The notes below the pieces were generated by a model that ran no database searches, was not told where the DNA came from, and saw nothing but the letters and a program-made list of their open reading frames with translations. 38,289 bases of DNA. It comes from JBGSKV01 sp041740975. GTDB lineage: Bacteria > Bdellovibrionota_B > Oligoflexia > Oligoflexales > JALZUQ01. Made by a program: the position numbers and the translations under genes. This document shows, piece by piece, positions 22,149-30,007 of this stretch (its first letter is position 1; each line of letters starts with the position of its first letter). The DNA is taken from NCBI GenBank assembly GCA_041740975.1, contig JBGSKV010000078.1, positions 1 to 38,289 of the forward strand, written 5' to 3'.

Positions 22149-24431
22149 ATGTTCACAATCAATCGATTTGTATTCGTTTGGACTTTCATAGCTTTGATCA
22201 CACTCGCTTCCTTATCTTCGCATAAGGCATTGGCAGAGCCCAACGGCACGAAAAAAGCAGCGGATACAACACCTCCTGAAAACTATGTGCATCGTTATTT
22301 GGAAAGCATTCAGGTCGATGACCTGGCGATGTTCAGCATGACCCATAAGTTTAGACATCTCCGAGATATTTTGACTCCCCCGCCTGATGCCGATGAAGAA
22401 AGCCTTAGAACTTACAAAGAAAATCGCCAAAGAATAGAGACAGAGTTTTTCTCTGAACTTTCGGCACCGACGATTGCCCGAATTTTCCGAGCGCTATCGC
22501 TGCCAGAATTCCCCAACGCGTTTATTACGGGAAGTGCAGGCGTCGGAAAGTCTTTTCTTATTGATCAAATTGCCATGCTACTCGCCTATGGGATCGCGCC
22601 GGATTATTTACGTAAAGAGTTGAACTTGACGGGCGAAGGAAGCATCGCTGATCGCGTTGGCGAGTCATTCTTAAGTCGATTCGAAGTCGTTCTTTTGGAC
22701 GATAACTTGCTCAGCCATAGTCTGAACAATGGTCCGTTTGCGAGTGAAGAAGTACGGATGAAGACAACCTTGATCGGACTTTTTGCGGCAGCGCGCAAAG
22801 AATACCTACGCACCGATAAACCAGGTAAACGTACACTTTTTGTCATTAATGAAGCGGGGCAGATTCCGAAGTTTATTCATAATGCGTTGAAACCAATATT
22901 GGACGAAGGTGGATTTCTTATTTCCAAAGATATTTCATTGCGTCGCCAAGATCCGGGCTATCACGTTGTCGCCATGACGACGCCTGACGAATACTACAAG
23001 CTTGTCGAAGGCGACTCGGCCATTGAACGCCGCTATGTCAAAGTCGAACAACATGAGCCTTCTGATGAAGAAGCTTTTCAAGTTGCACGTAAAGCTGCGG
23101 ATGGAACTTGGAAACGACAATATCCAGAACTCGAAGTGGATAACGAGGCTTTACGTTACCTTGTTCATATGAAGGATTTTTTGAACTGGCCGCCGCTAGC
23201 TGCACCCGCCGCTCCAAAAATGGCGCTCAACCAGCTGATCGCCTGGAAGATGCATCACCCCGGTGAAGATGCGGGCCGAGTCACTTTAAAAGACACACAA
23301 AGATTTTTGATGGGTAGAGCTGGTCTCACTTCGATTTGGTTTGAAGGTCCGAATGGCGAGCCACCCTTTCATGATTTGGCAGCGCAAGTCAAAAAACTCG
23401 TCGTCAATCACGAAATTATCATTGATCGCATAGCCGCCAGCATCCAAGCATGGGCGCGTACCGGGATGAGCAAGAATGTCCCGGTTTTCTTTTTGGGCGG
23501 ACCGACGGGAGCCGGGAAAGATACAATTGTGGCGGCGTTTAACATGGTGCTTTTTGGTCACGATGGCAAAGAACTTATGTTTAATCTTGGTGGCAAACAA
23601 GGGTTTGGCGTCGATGCGATTTTCGATGGACCTCCACTTGGAAACCATTCGGATGGCAGGCCAAGCTTGGCCGTTCGCGCTTTACAAAACACCCGTGGTA
23701 CCGGACTTCTGGCTCTGAACGAGGCTGCTGACACCGAACGCGGCGAACTCGATAAACTAAAAGTTCTCATTGAACGCGGCGTGATTCAACCCTCCGGCGT
23801 TGACTCGCGACCAAGACCTATTCGCTATCCAGTATTTATCATGGGTCAGTGGGCAGAAGAATTCTTTGAAAGCAAAGCCTATCTTGAAGATCGAAAATCA
23901 TACGATCGGTTGACTCAGTCTGATATTGATAATTTTTTTCTACATGGTCGAAATGAAAATAACACGCATGTGGGCTCTGTGTCACAGGCCCTACTCGATC
24001 GCGCCAAAAGCACTGGCGGGGTCTATGTCATTGAACCATCCGCGCCGGAACGTTACACGGATATTGTTAGGGTTTGGATTCCGGCTTTTGTGAAAGGTTT
24101 TTCGGAAACGAACGATTATCAAGTCACCATTTCGGACGCTTTGGTAGATGCCATTGCCGAATATGCTCTGGCTACCGGTCAGAAAACGCGTGGTTTAAAA
24201 GCGACAGCGGTTGATTTGACGCGCGGTGCGATTTCCATTGCGATTGATTCGGGACTTCCGGAAAGACATGCGGCTATAGAGCTAGATTTTGACCCCGCTA
24301 AGAAACAAGTAGTGGTCCGGTACGAGTTGGATAAGAAAAAAACAGAGCAAAGATTTGCAATCAGTCAGCTTTCTCGTTCACAAGCGGCAGGTTGTGAAGG
24401 TGCTTTTGCTTCCGCAGTCGTTGCGAAATAA
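22149..24431 (+). CDS. ClpA/ClpB-type double AAA+ ATPase with N-terminal signal peptide or anchor
   Basis: The ATG at 22149 has GGAG 7 nt upstream; an ATG 15 nt earlier overlaps the RBS. The 760-residue product opens with FVFVWTFIALITLASLSSHKALA-EP, which looks like a signal peptide but could be an N-terminal anchor. D1 has Walker A GSAGVGKS (128-135), a Walker-B-like LFVINEAG with Asn234-Glu235, and sensor and arginine-finger text AMTTPDEYYKLVEGDSAIERR (R294, R295), which closely follows ClpB D1. D2 has P-loop GPTGAGKDT (451-459), with Asp in the usual Thr/Ser position, and Walker B LLALNEAAD (N524, E525), again with Asn for Asp. No ClpN repeat and no coiled-coil M domain is evident. An exported Clp-type ATPase is unexpected. 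It is 2 nt from the DUF1080 gene. Confidence 0.8.
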   Translation: MFTINRFVFVWTFIALITLASLSSHKALAEPNGTKKAADTTPPENYVHRYLESIQVDDLAMFSMTHKFRHLRDILTPPPDADEESLRTYKENRQRIETEFFSELSAPTIARIFRALSLPEFPNAFITGSAGVGKSFLIDQIAMLLAYGIAPDYLRKELNLTGEGSIADRVGESFLSRFEVVLLDDNLLSHSLNNGPFASEEVRMKTTLIGLFAAARKEYLRTDKPGKRTLFVINEAGQIPKFIHNALKPILDEGGFLISKDISLRRQDPGYHVVAMTTPDEYYKLVEGDSAIERRYVKVEQHEPSDEEAFQVARKAADGTWKRQYPELEVDNEALRYLVHMKDFLNWPPLAAPAAPKMALNQLIAWKMHHPGEDAGRVTLKDTQRFLMGRAGLTSIWFEGPNGEPPFHDLAAQVKKLVVNHEIIIDRIAASIQAWARTGMSKNVPVFFLGGPTGAGKDTIVAAFNMVLFGHDGKELMFNLGGKQGFGVDAIFDGPPLGNHSDGRPSLAVRALQNTRGTGLLALNEAADTERGELDKLKVLIERGVIQPSGVDSRPRPIRYPVFIMGQWAEEFFESKAYLEDRKSYDRLTQSDIDNFFLHGRNENNTHVGSVSQALLDRAKSTGGVYVIEPSAPERYTDIVRVWIPAFVKGFSETNDYQVTISDALVDAIAEYALATGQKTRGLKATAVDLTRGAISIAIDSGLPERHAAIELDFDPAKKQVVVRYELDKKKTEQRFAISQLSRSQAAGCEGAFASAVVAK

Positions 24432-24433
24432 AT

Positions 24434-25120
24434 ATGTCTGGGCTTAAAATATTTTTACTATTCACTGGTTTGCTGAATTTCGGTTCGGCTTTTGCCGCAA
24501 ATCCATGCCATGACCGCTACCCCTTTCAGACCTGGGTCGAGATGACAGACGTGAGTGAGCATTTTCGGGGATTTCGTCGACAGGATTTCCCACGGGATTC
24601 GTGGAATCTGCAAGGCAGCCAGGTGAATACGCTCAACGCTGAAAATCCTACGCAGTTATTGTCGATTTGCGAGTTTGAGTATTTTGTTCTGTCTTTTGAA
24701 TGGTACGTCACTGGCCATGGAAATGGCGGCATCAAATACCAAGTTCAGGAAAAGTTAGGAGCCGTCGGACTCGAATACCAAATGGTTGATCCTGCTTCCG
24801 GTGAATCCATTCAAACTCCAGTTCATGTGAGCGGCGCACTCTACGATATTTTGGCGCCAATCTTCACGCAATGGTCCTATTCCTCTGGTCACTGGAATAG
24901 CGGAGTCATTATTGTTAGGCAAGATCGCGTAGAACATTGGCTAAATGGAAAACTTATCTTATCCTATGATTTTGATAGCCCCGAATACGCAGCCGGCTTA
25001 GACAAAAGCAAGTTCGCCACAAAGCCGCAGTTTCGAACTCAGTCTTCAGGACGAATTCTGCTGCAACATCACGGCGAGCGCGTTTCCTACCGAAATTTGA
25101 AAATAAAAAGATTAAAATAA
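24434..25120 (+). CDS. Exported DUF1080 (3-keto-disaccharide hydrolase / lectin-like) protein
   Basis: The 228-residue product has a signal peptide (MSGLKIFLLFTGLLNFGSAFA-AN). The body shows the DUF1080 concanavalin-like jelly roll: FEYFVLSFEWYVTGHGNGGIKYQV, GLEYQMVDPASG, SGALYDILAP, the WNSGVIIVRQDRVEHWLNGKL block and the closing RILLQHHGERVSYRNLKIKRL. Members are often exported glycan-binding or glycan-cleaving proteins, and some cleave 3-keto-glucosides. It starts 2 nt after the AAA+ stop with no strong RBS of its own, so it is translationally coupled to the ATPase. This argues for a shared job. Confidence 0.78.
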   Translation: MSGLKIFLLFTGLLNFGSAFAANPCHDRYPFQTWVEMTDVSEHFRGFRRQDFPRDSWNLQGSQVNTLNAENPTQLLSICEFEYFVLSFEWYVTGHGNGGIKYQVQEKLGAVGLEYQMVDPASGESIQTPVHVSGALYDILAPIFTQWSYSSGHWNSGVIIVRQDRVEHWLNGKLILSYDFDSPEYAAGLDKSKFATKPQFRTQSSGRILLQHHGERVSYRNLKIKRLK

Positions 25121-25142
25121 ACGAAAGCTTCCTTGCGTTAGC

Positions 25143-25168
25143 GCACACATATTGTGCAAATTATTTTT
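25143..25168 (+). terminator. Possible weak terminator after the DUF1080 gene
   Basis: GCACA at 25143-25147 pairs with TGTGC at 25153-25157, followed by an A/T run including TTATTTTT at 25161-25168. The stem is only 5 bp and three A come before the T-tract, so strength is doubtful. Confidence 0.35.
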
Positions 25169-25269
25169 GTCTTGAGCGAATGGCCAGCTTAAAAAATATA
25201 TTTAAGGAAAAATTAAGAATGATAGGGTATGTCCTCTTTCGAACATTTGTTTTTTAAGAGGTGCATATT

Positions 25270-25962
25270 ATGAGAACTAAAATTTACATCAGTATTTTAT
25301 TTATGGCTGTCTTTTCTACGTCGTCATTCGCCGCCGAACCTCTGACTGTTCGTGATCGCATTGCAACTTTTCTAGAGACCAAGGTCATGGGCAAAACGCA
25401 GGAAGTGTCCGCCAAAGGAAAAATCACTGCCGATGGACAAGACTTTCTCGTTGATTTCAAAGCGACCGTTACGTGGACTGGATTAAAAAAAACGAGCGAA
25501 GGGTTGGTGTTCGAAGAAACCCGGGATATCAAACAAACGAATACAAAAATGGACGCGAATGGCGAGCCCCTCGGCGAAGCCATCAAAAATGACCGAATCG
25601 TAAAATTGCAATTTGCAGTTGGCGAACGTGAAGTGACTAAAACTCTCGTTGGTCTTGCAATTGTGATGGAAAATTCATTGGAAGAACCAACCGGCGTTGG
25701 ATTTACGACCATGATGGAAATCAGCGACAACGACCAGGAACTTTTCGTTTACCAATCCATGACGGGTTTTGTCGAAACTTCATTTGATGGTAAGAACGTT
25801 ACCCCTACGTCTTCAGCCTCTTCTGCAACATTAGCGTTGAACAGCGATGGGAAGCTACAAACCGATGAGACTTTGAAGTTTTATAAAGTTGACATTAATA
25901 ATGATTTTGCGCGCAAAGAAATTAATCGCTTTAACCTCACAGCAGTCGAAGTTAGCCGTTAA
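25270..25962 (+). CDS. Exported protein of unknown function
   Basis: The ATG at 25270 is preceded by GAGGTG at 7-8 nt; an in-frame GTG at 25261 overlaps that RBS. The 230-residue product has a signal peptide (MRTKIYISILFMAVFSTSSFA-AE). The mature protein lacks Cys and reads as a long beta-sheet or barrel: many alternating strands such as KGKITADGQDFLVDFKATVTW, VFEETRDIKQTN and VGFTTMMEISDNDQELFVYQS. That resembles periplasmic lipid-binding or LolA-like folds, but no signature is clear. It lies 23 nt upstream of the next gene and is probably co-transcribed with it. Confidence 0.65.
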   Translation: MRTKIYISILFMAVFSTSSFAAEPLTVRDRIATFLETKVMGKTQEVSAKGKITADGQDFLVDFKATVTWTGLKKTSEGLVFEETRDIKQTNTKMDANGEPLGEAIKNDRIVKLQFAVGEREVTKTLVGLAIVMENSLEEPTGVGFTTMMEISDNDQELFVYQSMTGFVETSFDGKNVTPTSSASSATLALNSDGKLQTDETLKFYKVDINNDFARKEINRFNLTAVEVSR

Positions 25963-25985
25963 ATTTCTTTGAAGGAGACATGTTT

Positions 25986-27056
25986 ATGAAGAGATTATCA
26001 AAAATTATTTTTTTATTGATATGCGTTAGCGCGACCGCCAGCTTAGAAGCAGGTCCAGGCCGTGGTGGACGCGGTGGTATGGGCGGCGGACCGGGCGGCG
26101 GGTTTCGCCCTAGCCCAGGAGGCGGTGGCGGCAATCGCGGTGGCATGAATCGCCCCCCTCGTCCAAGTGGCCCATCCGTCGGACAAAGACCCATTCAGCA
26201 ACCGGGTCGGCCAGGAAATGGTAACGGAAATATTGGAAACCGACCGATCGGCAACGGTCCAGGCCCCATTCGACCGCATCCGAGCCAGCCCATATCGCGT
26301 CCGGGTGGACGACCGAATGCTGGCGATATCGCAGGTGCCATCGGAAGAAATCCTCCCGGCCATATGCCAGGAAACCCTGGCAATCGTCCCGGATATCCCG
26401 GCTATCACAAAAGTGAAATGACCCAAAGCATTCACAACCATTTCCATTATCATCCAGGCGTAGGTTACCCGTTTGGTAGAGGTTGGTGCGATCACAATCA
26501 CTGGCATTATCACAATTGGCCGTACTGGACCGCAGCGGCTACGGGTGCCGCGTTGACGGCATTTGTAAATTATGCGCCTTATGGTGGATATGGATCTTCC
26601 GAACAAGTCGTTTACTATCCCGTGCAACCTGCTCCCCAAGAAGTTTACGATGAAAATATTGATTCGGTATCGCAAGTTGCCGAGCAAGCGCAGTCAGTAC
26701 CAGTTGCCGATGACGCCCAACTCTTAAATATTGGGGCATTTGGCATCATTCCGTACGGTCAAAAAGATATGACTTTGGCCATTCAATTGACGACCGCCAA
26801 CGATGGAAGCTTGCGAGGAATGCAGTGGGATTTGGTCAAAAATACAACGGCGGAAGTTGTCGGTTCCATTGAGCAAGACACTTTAAAAGTCGTTTGGCAA
26901 TTGAAAGACCAACCCGATTCGCCATATTTTGAAACCAACGTTGACCAGATCACTCAACAAGAATCTCTCGTCAACGTTTTTGATCCCAAAACCCAATCAA
27001 TGGTCAGTTGGCAGCTCATCCAAATCGATGCAAAAGATTTGCCGCCGCAGAATTAG
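25986..27056 (+). CDS. Exported Gly/Pro/Arg-rich protein with C-terminal globular domain
   Basis: The ATG at 25986 is best spaced (8 nt) from GGAG at 25974-25977; the ATG at 25980 would leave only 2 nt. The 356-residue product has a signal peptide (MKRLSKIIFLLICVSATASLEA). About 115 residues follow of Gly/Pro/Arg/Asn low complexity (GGRGGMGGGPGGG, RPGNGNGNIGNRPIG). A His/Tyr/Trp-rich block (HNHFHYHPG, WCDHNHWHYHNWPYW) could bind metal. A short hydrophobic Ala-rich stretch (WTAAATGAALTAFVNY) and a C-terminal beta-rich domain (about 240-350) close it. No family recognised. The transcript ends in a 17-bp hairpin that lies within the convergent gene. Confidence 0.7.
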   Translation: MKRLSKIIFLLICVSATASLEAGPGRGGRGGMGGGPGGGFRPSPGGGGGNRGGMNRPPRPSGPSVGQRPIQQPGRPGNGNGNIGNRPIGNGPGPIRPHPSQPISRPGGRPNAGDIAGAIGRNPPGHMPGNPGNRPGYPGYHKSEMTQSIHNHFHYHPGVGYPFGRGWCDHNHWHYHNWPYWTAAATGAALTAFVNYAPYGGYGSSEQVVYYPVQPAPQEVYDENIDSVSQVAEQAQSVPVADDAQLLNIGAFGIIPYGQKDMTLAIQLTTANDGSLRGMQWDLVKNTTAEVVGSIEQDTLKVVWQLKDQPDSPYFETNVDQITQQESLVNVFDPKTQSMVSWQLIQIDAKDLPPQN

Positions 27057-27490
27057 TTCAAAGTCAAAGTGCATGTGCGGACTTTTAGTCCGTACGTGCG
27101 CTTTTGTATACGAACAGATGCGTCTCTCGCAGCCACTTTTGCATTGAATAGCGCTACCATCCAATTGTAATCCCCACTTGCGGATTGCTTGCAGATTTTG
27201 CCATTCAATTTCGCCGCAAGTTCACCAAGTTCTAAACTCGCTTGGTATGAATACGGTACGGAGTTATTTTCAAGTCTGGTGAAACGTTTCATTTCTAGGA
27301 TTTGACGTCGCCACAATCCGTAACAAGCTGCCCCCGTGCAGGTAAAATCAAAAGAACTTGCCGTTGAATCGAGATATCTACAAAGTTGAGAACCCACTCC
27401 GTATTCGCAGCTAACTTCATTCGCATTTTCTTCAGCGAAAGCAGGCGATGCAGATAGACTTAGTACGACGAAAAGAAATACGTTTTTCAT
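27053..27490 (-). CDS. Small exported cysteine-containing protein
   Basis: The start at 27490 is chosen because GGGGA lies about 8 nt upstream and the product then begins with a clean signal peptide (MKNVFLFVVLSLSASPAFA-EE); an ATG 18 nt upstream precedes the RBS. The 145-residue protein has six Cys after cleavage (CEYG, CRYL, CTGAACYG, CKQS and CTLTLN near the end), probably in disulfides. The C-terminal half (NAKVAARDASVRIQKRTYGLKVRTCTL) is beta-rich. The function is unknown. The last four bases overlap the end of the convergent Gly/Pro-rich protein gene, and a terminator for that gene lies within this one. Confidence 0.6.
   Translation of the reverse strand: MKNVFLFVVLSLSASPAFAEENANEVSCEYGVGSQLCRYLDSTASSFDFTCTGAACYGLWRRQILEMKRFTRLENNSVPYSYQASLELGELAAKLNGKICKQSASGDYNWMVALFNAKVAARDASVRIQKRTYGLKVRTCTLTLN
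27066..27104 (+). terminator. 17-bp terminator hairpin inside the convergent gene
   Basis: Positions 27066-27082 pair with 27088-27104 across the loop TTTTA. The core is GCATGTGCGGAC against GTCCGTACGTGC. Three pairs are G-U in the plus-strand RNA and would be A-C mismatches in the minus-strand RNA, so the structure favours the plus transcript. The outer A-tract and T-tract pair and TTTTG follows. It begins 10 nt after the stop of the Gly/Pro-rich protein gene, within the 3' end of the opposing gene. Confidence 0.75.
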
Positions 27491-27703
27491 ACGGTGATCC
27501 CCAAACAAATTGTAGAAACTAGAATTGAGCCTTGTATAGCATCAGGTTTCAGTCTCTACAACCCAAAAAGATCTCTTCGCGCACTGTAAACCATCCCCCT
27601 AAGCAAAAAACCTTCGAAGCTAAAAGTTTTTTGGACTATACGATGACTGTTTGGGCGCATAGACTCTCAAGACGGGATTTTTTTTGGCAGGGGGAGTTAA
27701 AAT

Positions 27704-28972
27704 ATGTACGCCGTCATGATCACATCTGGGACGCGAGGTGACGTGCAGCCCTTTGTCGCTCTTGGCAAAGCCCTCAAAGAAAACGGACACCGAGTCGCCA
27801 TCGCCACTCACGCCGAATTCAAATCTTGGATTGAAGGTCATGGTTTAGAATATCTATCACTGCACGGCGATGTCCGCGCCATACTTGCCAATCCGCACGT
27901 TCGTCAGCATATGCGCCACCCGAATCCGTTTACCATTCGAAAACATCTGGATGGCGCCATCCGGGAGCTATTCACAGGCATGCTGAAGGACTCGCTTGTG
28001 GCCTGCCAAGGCGCCGACCTAGTCATTTATAACCATTCGACCACACCGGCTGCGTTGGCCGCCGAAAAGCTTGGCCTTCCGCACATCGCGGTGGCTTTGC
28101 AGCCCTTATCGCGCACGGGATCGCATCCGTCCTGCATGATGAACGTGCCTTCCATGGGTAAAACTCTGAATCGCCTTTCGCACCGTTTTGTAGAGATATC
28201 CATCTGGTGGCTTTTCGGATCGGTTTTTAACGACCTGCGAGTGAAAGAATTGAACTTGCCACCTTTCCCGCGTGGCGGGATGTTCAGCCAAATGTATCGC
28301 GATAAAGAACCCATGCTGTGCGCGTTTAGCAATGTTCTCGTACCTACAGGGCATGATTGGCCGAAAGAGCATGTTGTTACCGGGACTTTAATCCTGAATG
28401 AAACTTTCGGATGGGTTCCTCCACCCGCGCTGATCGATTTTCTGAAAGATGGTGAAAAGCCGATTTACGTTGGAATTGGTAGCATGATGGATGATGACGC
28501 AGAGAAATTTGTAGATATGGTCGTCGCTGCAAGCCAAAAAACAGGGGGTCGCATTCTACTTTCATCTGGTTGGGCCGGTTTTGATTCGAAAAATCTTCCG
28601 GAAAACATTTTGTTGGTTCGCGATGTTCCTCATGACTGGTTGTTTCCCAAACTGAGCGGCGCCATTCATCATGGCGGGGCTGGTACCACCGCTGCGTCAC
28701 TGCGCGCCGGTATCCCGACTTTTGTAGTTCCGTATTTGGCGGATCAGCCGTTTTGGGGAAGGCAGGTTGCGAAGTTAGGCTGCGGACCAAAACCCATCGC
28801 CAGAGAAAAGTTAACTATAAAGTCGATCACTAAAGTTATGAATGATTTTAAATCCGATGGAAAATACGCGGCATACGCGAAGAATGTTGGAGAGGCGATG
28901 AAAAAAGAGAACGGAATTGAAGCAGCAAAAAAAGTAATCTTCGCTTTTGCTGCTTCAAAACACGTTCTCTAG
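27704..28972 (+). CDS. UGT-type glycosyltransferase (sterol glucosyltransferase-like, GT1/GT28 fold)
   Basis: The 422-residue protein has the GT-B layout. The N-terminal half begins MYAVMITSGTRGDVQPFVALGKAL, the acceptor-domain opening seen in sterol 3-beta-glucosyltransferases and macrolide or rhamnosyl transferases. The C-terminal half carries KPIYVGIGSM, the donor motif HHGGAGTTAASLRAGIPTFV followed by PYLADQPFWGRQVAKLG, equivalent to the PSPG/UDP-sugar site. It probably transfers a sugar from a nucleotide donor to a lipid or secondary metabolite; the acceptor is unknown. It has no signal peptide, so it acts in the cytoplasm or at the inner membrane. The RBS is strong (GGGGGAG, 7 nt). The last 65 nt contain a terminator hairpin for the opposing gene. 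Confidence 0.88.
   Translation: MYAVMITSGTRGDVQPFVALGKALKENGHRVAIATHAEFKSWIEGHGLEYLSLHGDVRAILANPHVRQHMRHPNPFTIRKHLDGAIRELFTGMLKDSLVACQGADLVIYNHSTTPAALAAEKLGLPHIAVALQPLSRTGSHPSCMMNVPSMGKTLNRLSHRFVEISIWWLFGSVFNDLRVKELNLPPFPRGGMFSQMYRDKEPMLCAFSNVLVPTGHDWPKEHVVTGTLILNETFGWVPPPALIDFLKDGEKPIYVGIGSMMDDDAEKFVDMVVAASQKTGGRILLSSGWAGFDSKNLPENILLVRDVPHDWLFPKLSGAIHHGGAGTTAASLRAGIPTFVVPYLADQPFWGRQVAKLGCGPKPIAREKLTIKSITKVMNDFKSDGKYAAYAKNVGEAMKKENGIEAAKKVIFAFAASKHVL
28901..28970 (-). terminator. 22-bp terminator hairpin on the minus strand, inside the glycosyltransferase gene
   Basis: On the minus strand, AGAGAACG (28970-28963) and TTGAAGCAGCAAAA (28958-28945) pair with their complements at 28930-28917 and 28913-28906. 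A 14-nt loop and a small internal loop (4 versus 3 nt) separate the parts. Six T follow directly (28906-28901). It starts 22 nt after the stop of the minus-strand gene ending at 28992, and lies within the last codons of the glycosyltransferase. Confidence 0.85.
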
Positions 28973-28991
28973 AATTCCGTAGCTAACAAAC

Positions 28992-29774
28992 CTACTGCGC
29001 TGGTACAAACCGATTAACGGACTGTCCATTCAGCGAGCGGGCGTGAATCAAAAACGACTTATCCGAAACAATGCTATTAAATGCTTTTTTTGCTGTGAAC
29101 GTCCGGCCATTCAAAATCTCTTCCGGCGTGCAACGACTCGCTTCCCCTTCTTTAAGAATAGGCAAATAGGTCAAAACATTTTCACTATCAAACTCAGGTT
29201 CCAAATTCTCAAAGACTAAGCACTTTCCAGCCAACGGCGGAACGCGGCCTTGGATTTCATAACCCGTTGTGTCGCCACCATCTTTCACAAGTTGAATACT
29301 TTCGACTTGAGCGTACAAATGACTATCGCCAGAATCCGTTCCTGCCGGCTTAACGTTCAAAGATTTTGAAATCAATTCATTTGCCGTAGTTTTCGCCTCA
29401 ACAGAGTAAACTCCTGATTGCAAGATTCCCAACTTTACACTTTCAACAAAAGTGGAGGTGACAGGCAAGCAAATCTGGCCTTCTAAAACATAGCTCATCA
29501 CGGACAATTTATAAGTATTGGTATTTTTATCGAATTTAGTGGTAGGAGATCCAACTTTCCAACAAGAGTTTGGCAAAGTTCCTTTTAAAACGACTTCCGT
29601 CACGTCATTGTCGTCAAAGCCACCCGGAATAAATACTTCGTCGATCGGAACAATCGAGAAATTTGTCAGTTTTGTTTTACCGCCCGGTCCAGGCAATACG
29701 GGATCCGTTCCGTCTGCAAAAGCCAATGAACTGAAAGCCATTAAAGTCGAAATAATCAAACCATAAATCTTCAT
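28992..29774 (-). CDS. Exported protein of unknown function, two-part repeat suspected
   Basis: The 260-residue product has a signal peptide (MKIYGLIISTLMAFSSLAFA-DG) and GGGAG upstream of the ATG. Two halves look related: TEVVLKGTLPNSCWKVG (about 60-75) and TGYEIQGRVPPLAGKCLVFEN (about 175-195). Each is a strand, a Pro, a Cys and a further strand, so this may be a duplicated beta-sandwich domain with four Cys in total. No known family recognised. It ends with a strong terminator within the opposing glycosyltransferase gene and starts 233 nt downstream of the GreA-like gene; that gap shows no gene and no clear terminator. Confidence 0.65.
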   Translation of the reverse strand: MKIYGLIISTLMAFSSLAFADGTDPVLPGPGGKTKLTNFSIVPIDEVFIPGGFDDNDVTEVVLKGTLPNSCWKVGSPTTKFDKNTNTYKLSVMSYVLEGQICLPVTSTFVESVKLGILQSGVYSVEAKTTANELISKSLNVKPAGTDSGDSHLYAQVESIQLVKDGGDTTGYEIQGRVPPLAGKCLVFENLEPEFDSENVLTYLPILKEGEASRCTPEEILNGRTFTAKKAFNSIVSDKSFLIHARSLNGQSVNRFVPAQ

Positions 29775-30007
29775 ATTGTCATCTCCCTAAGTGCTGAAAA
29801 AAATCTAGATCATCTTTTAAGCTTTGTTTGAATCCTGTCGTTGGTTTAACAACAATCAGCGCTCTCGTCAATGTAGGTAATAAGATACAGGCACTTAGCA
29901 GAAAGATGCGAGGGCCTGAGGTATTCGAGGAGCCCTATTTGATAAAGCGAAATCAAATGGCCAAACTAATTATTATTTCGAAATTTAAAAGCTGGCGATA
30001 TCAAGCG

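Noticed and set aside
25952..26194. Pro/Gly-rich minus-strand frame
   Set aside because: Antisense to the start and Gly-rich part of the exported protein gene at 25986.
26043..26687. 214-codon open frame on the minus strand
   Set aside because: It is the antisense of the Gly/Pro/Arg-rich repeat region, where low-complexity GC-rich codons suppress stops. It has no signal, RBS or family pattern.
29937..29958. ATTTGAT/ATCAAAT inverted repeat after the GreA-like gene
   Set aside because: 7-bp AT-only arms in an AT-rich gap, no T-tract and no clear position relative to a promoter; expected by chance.
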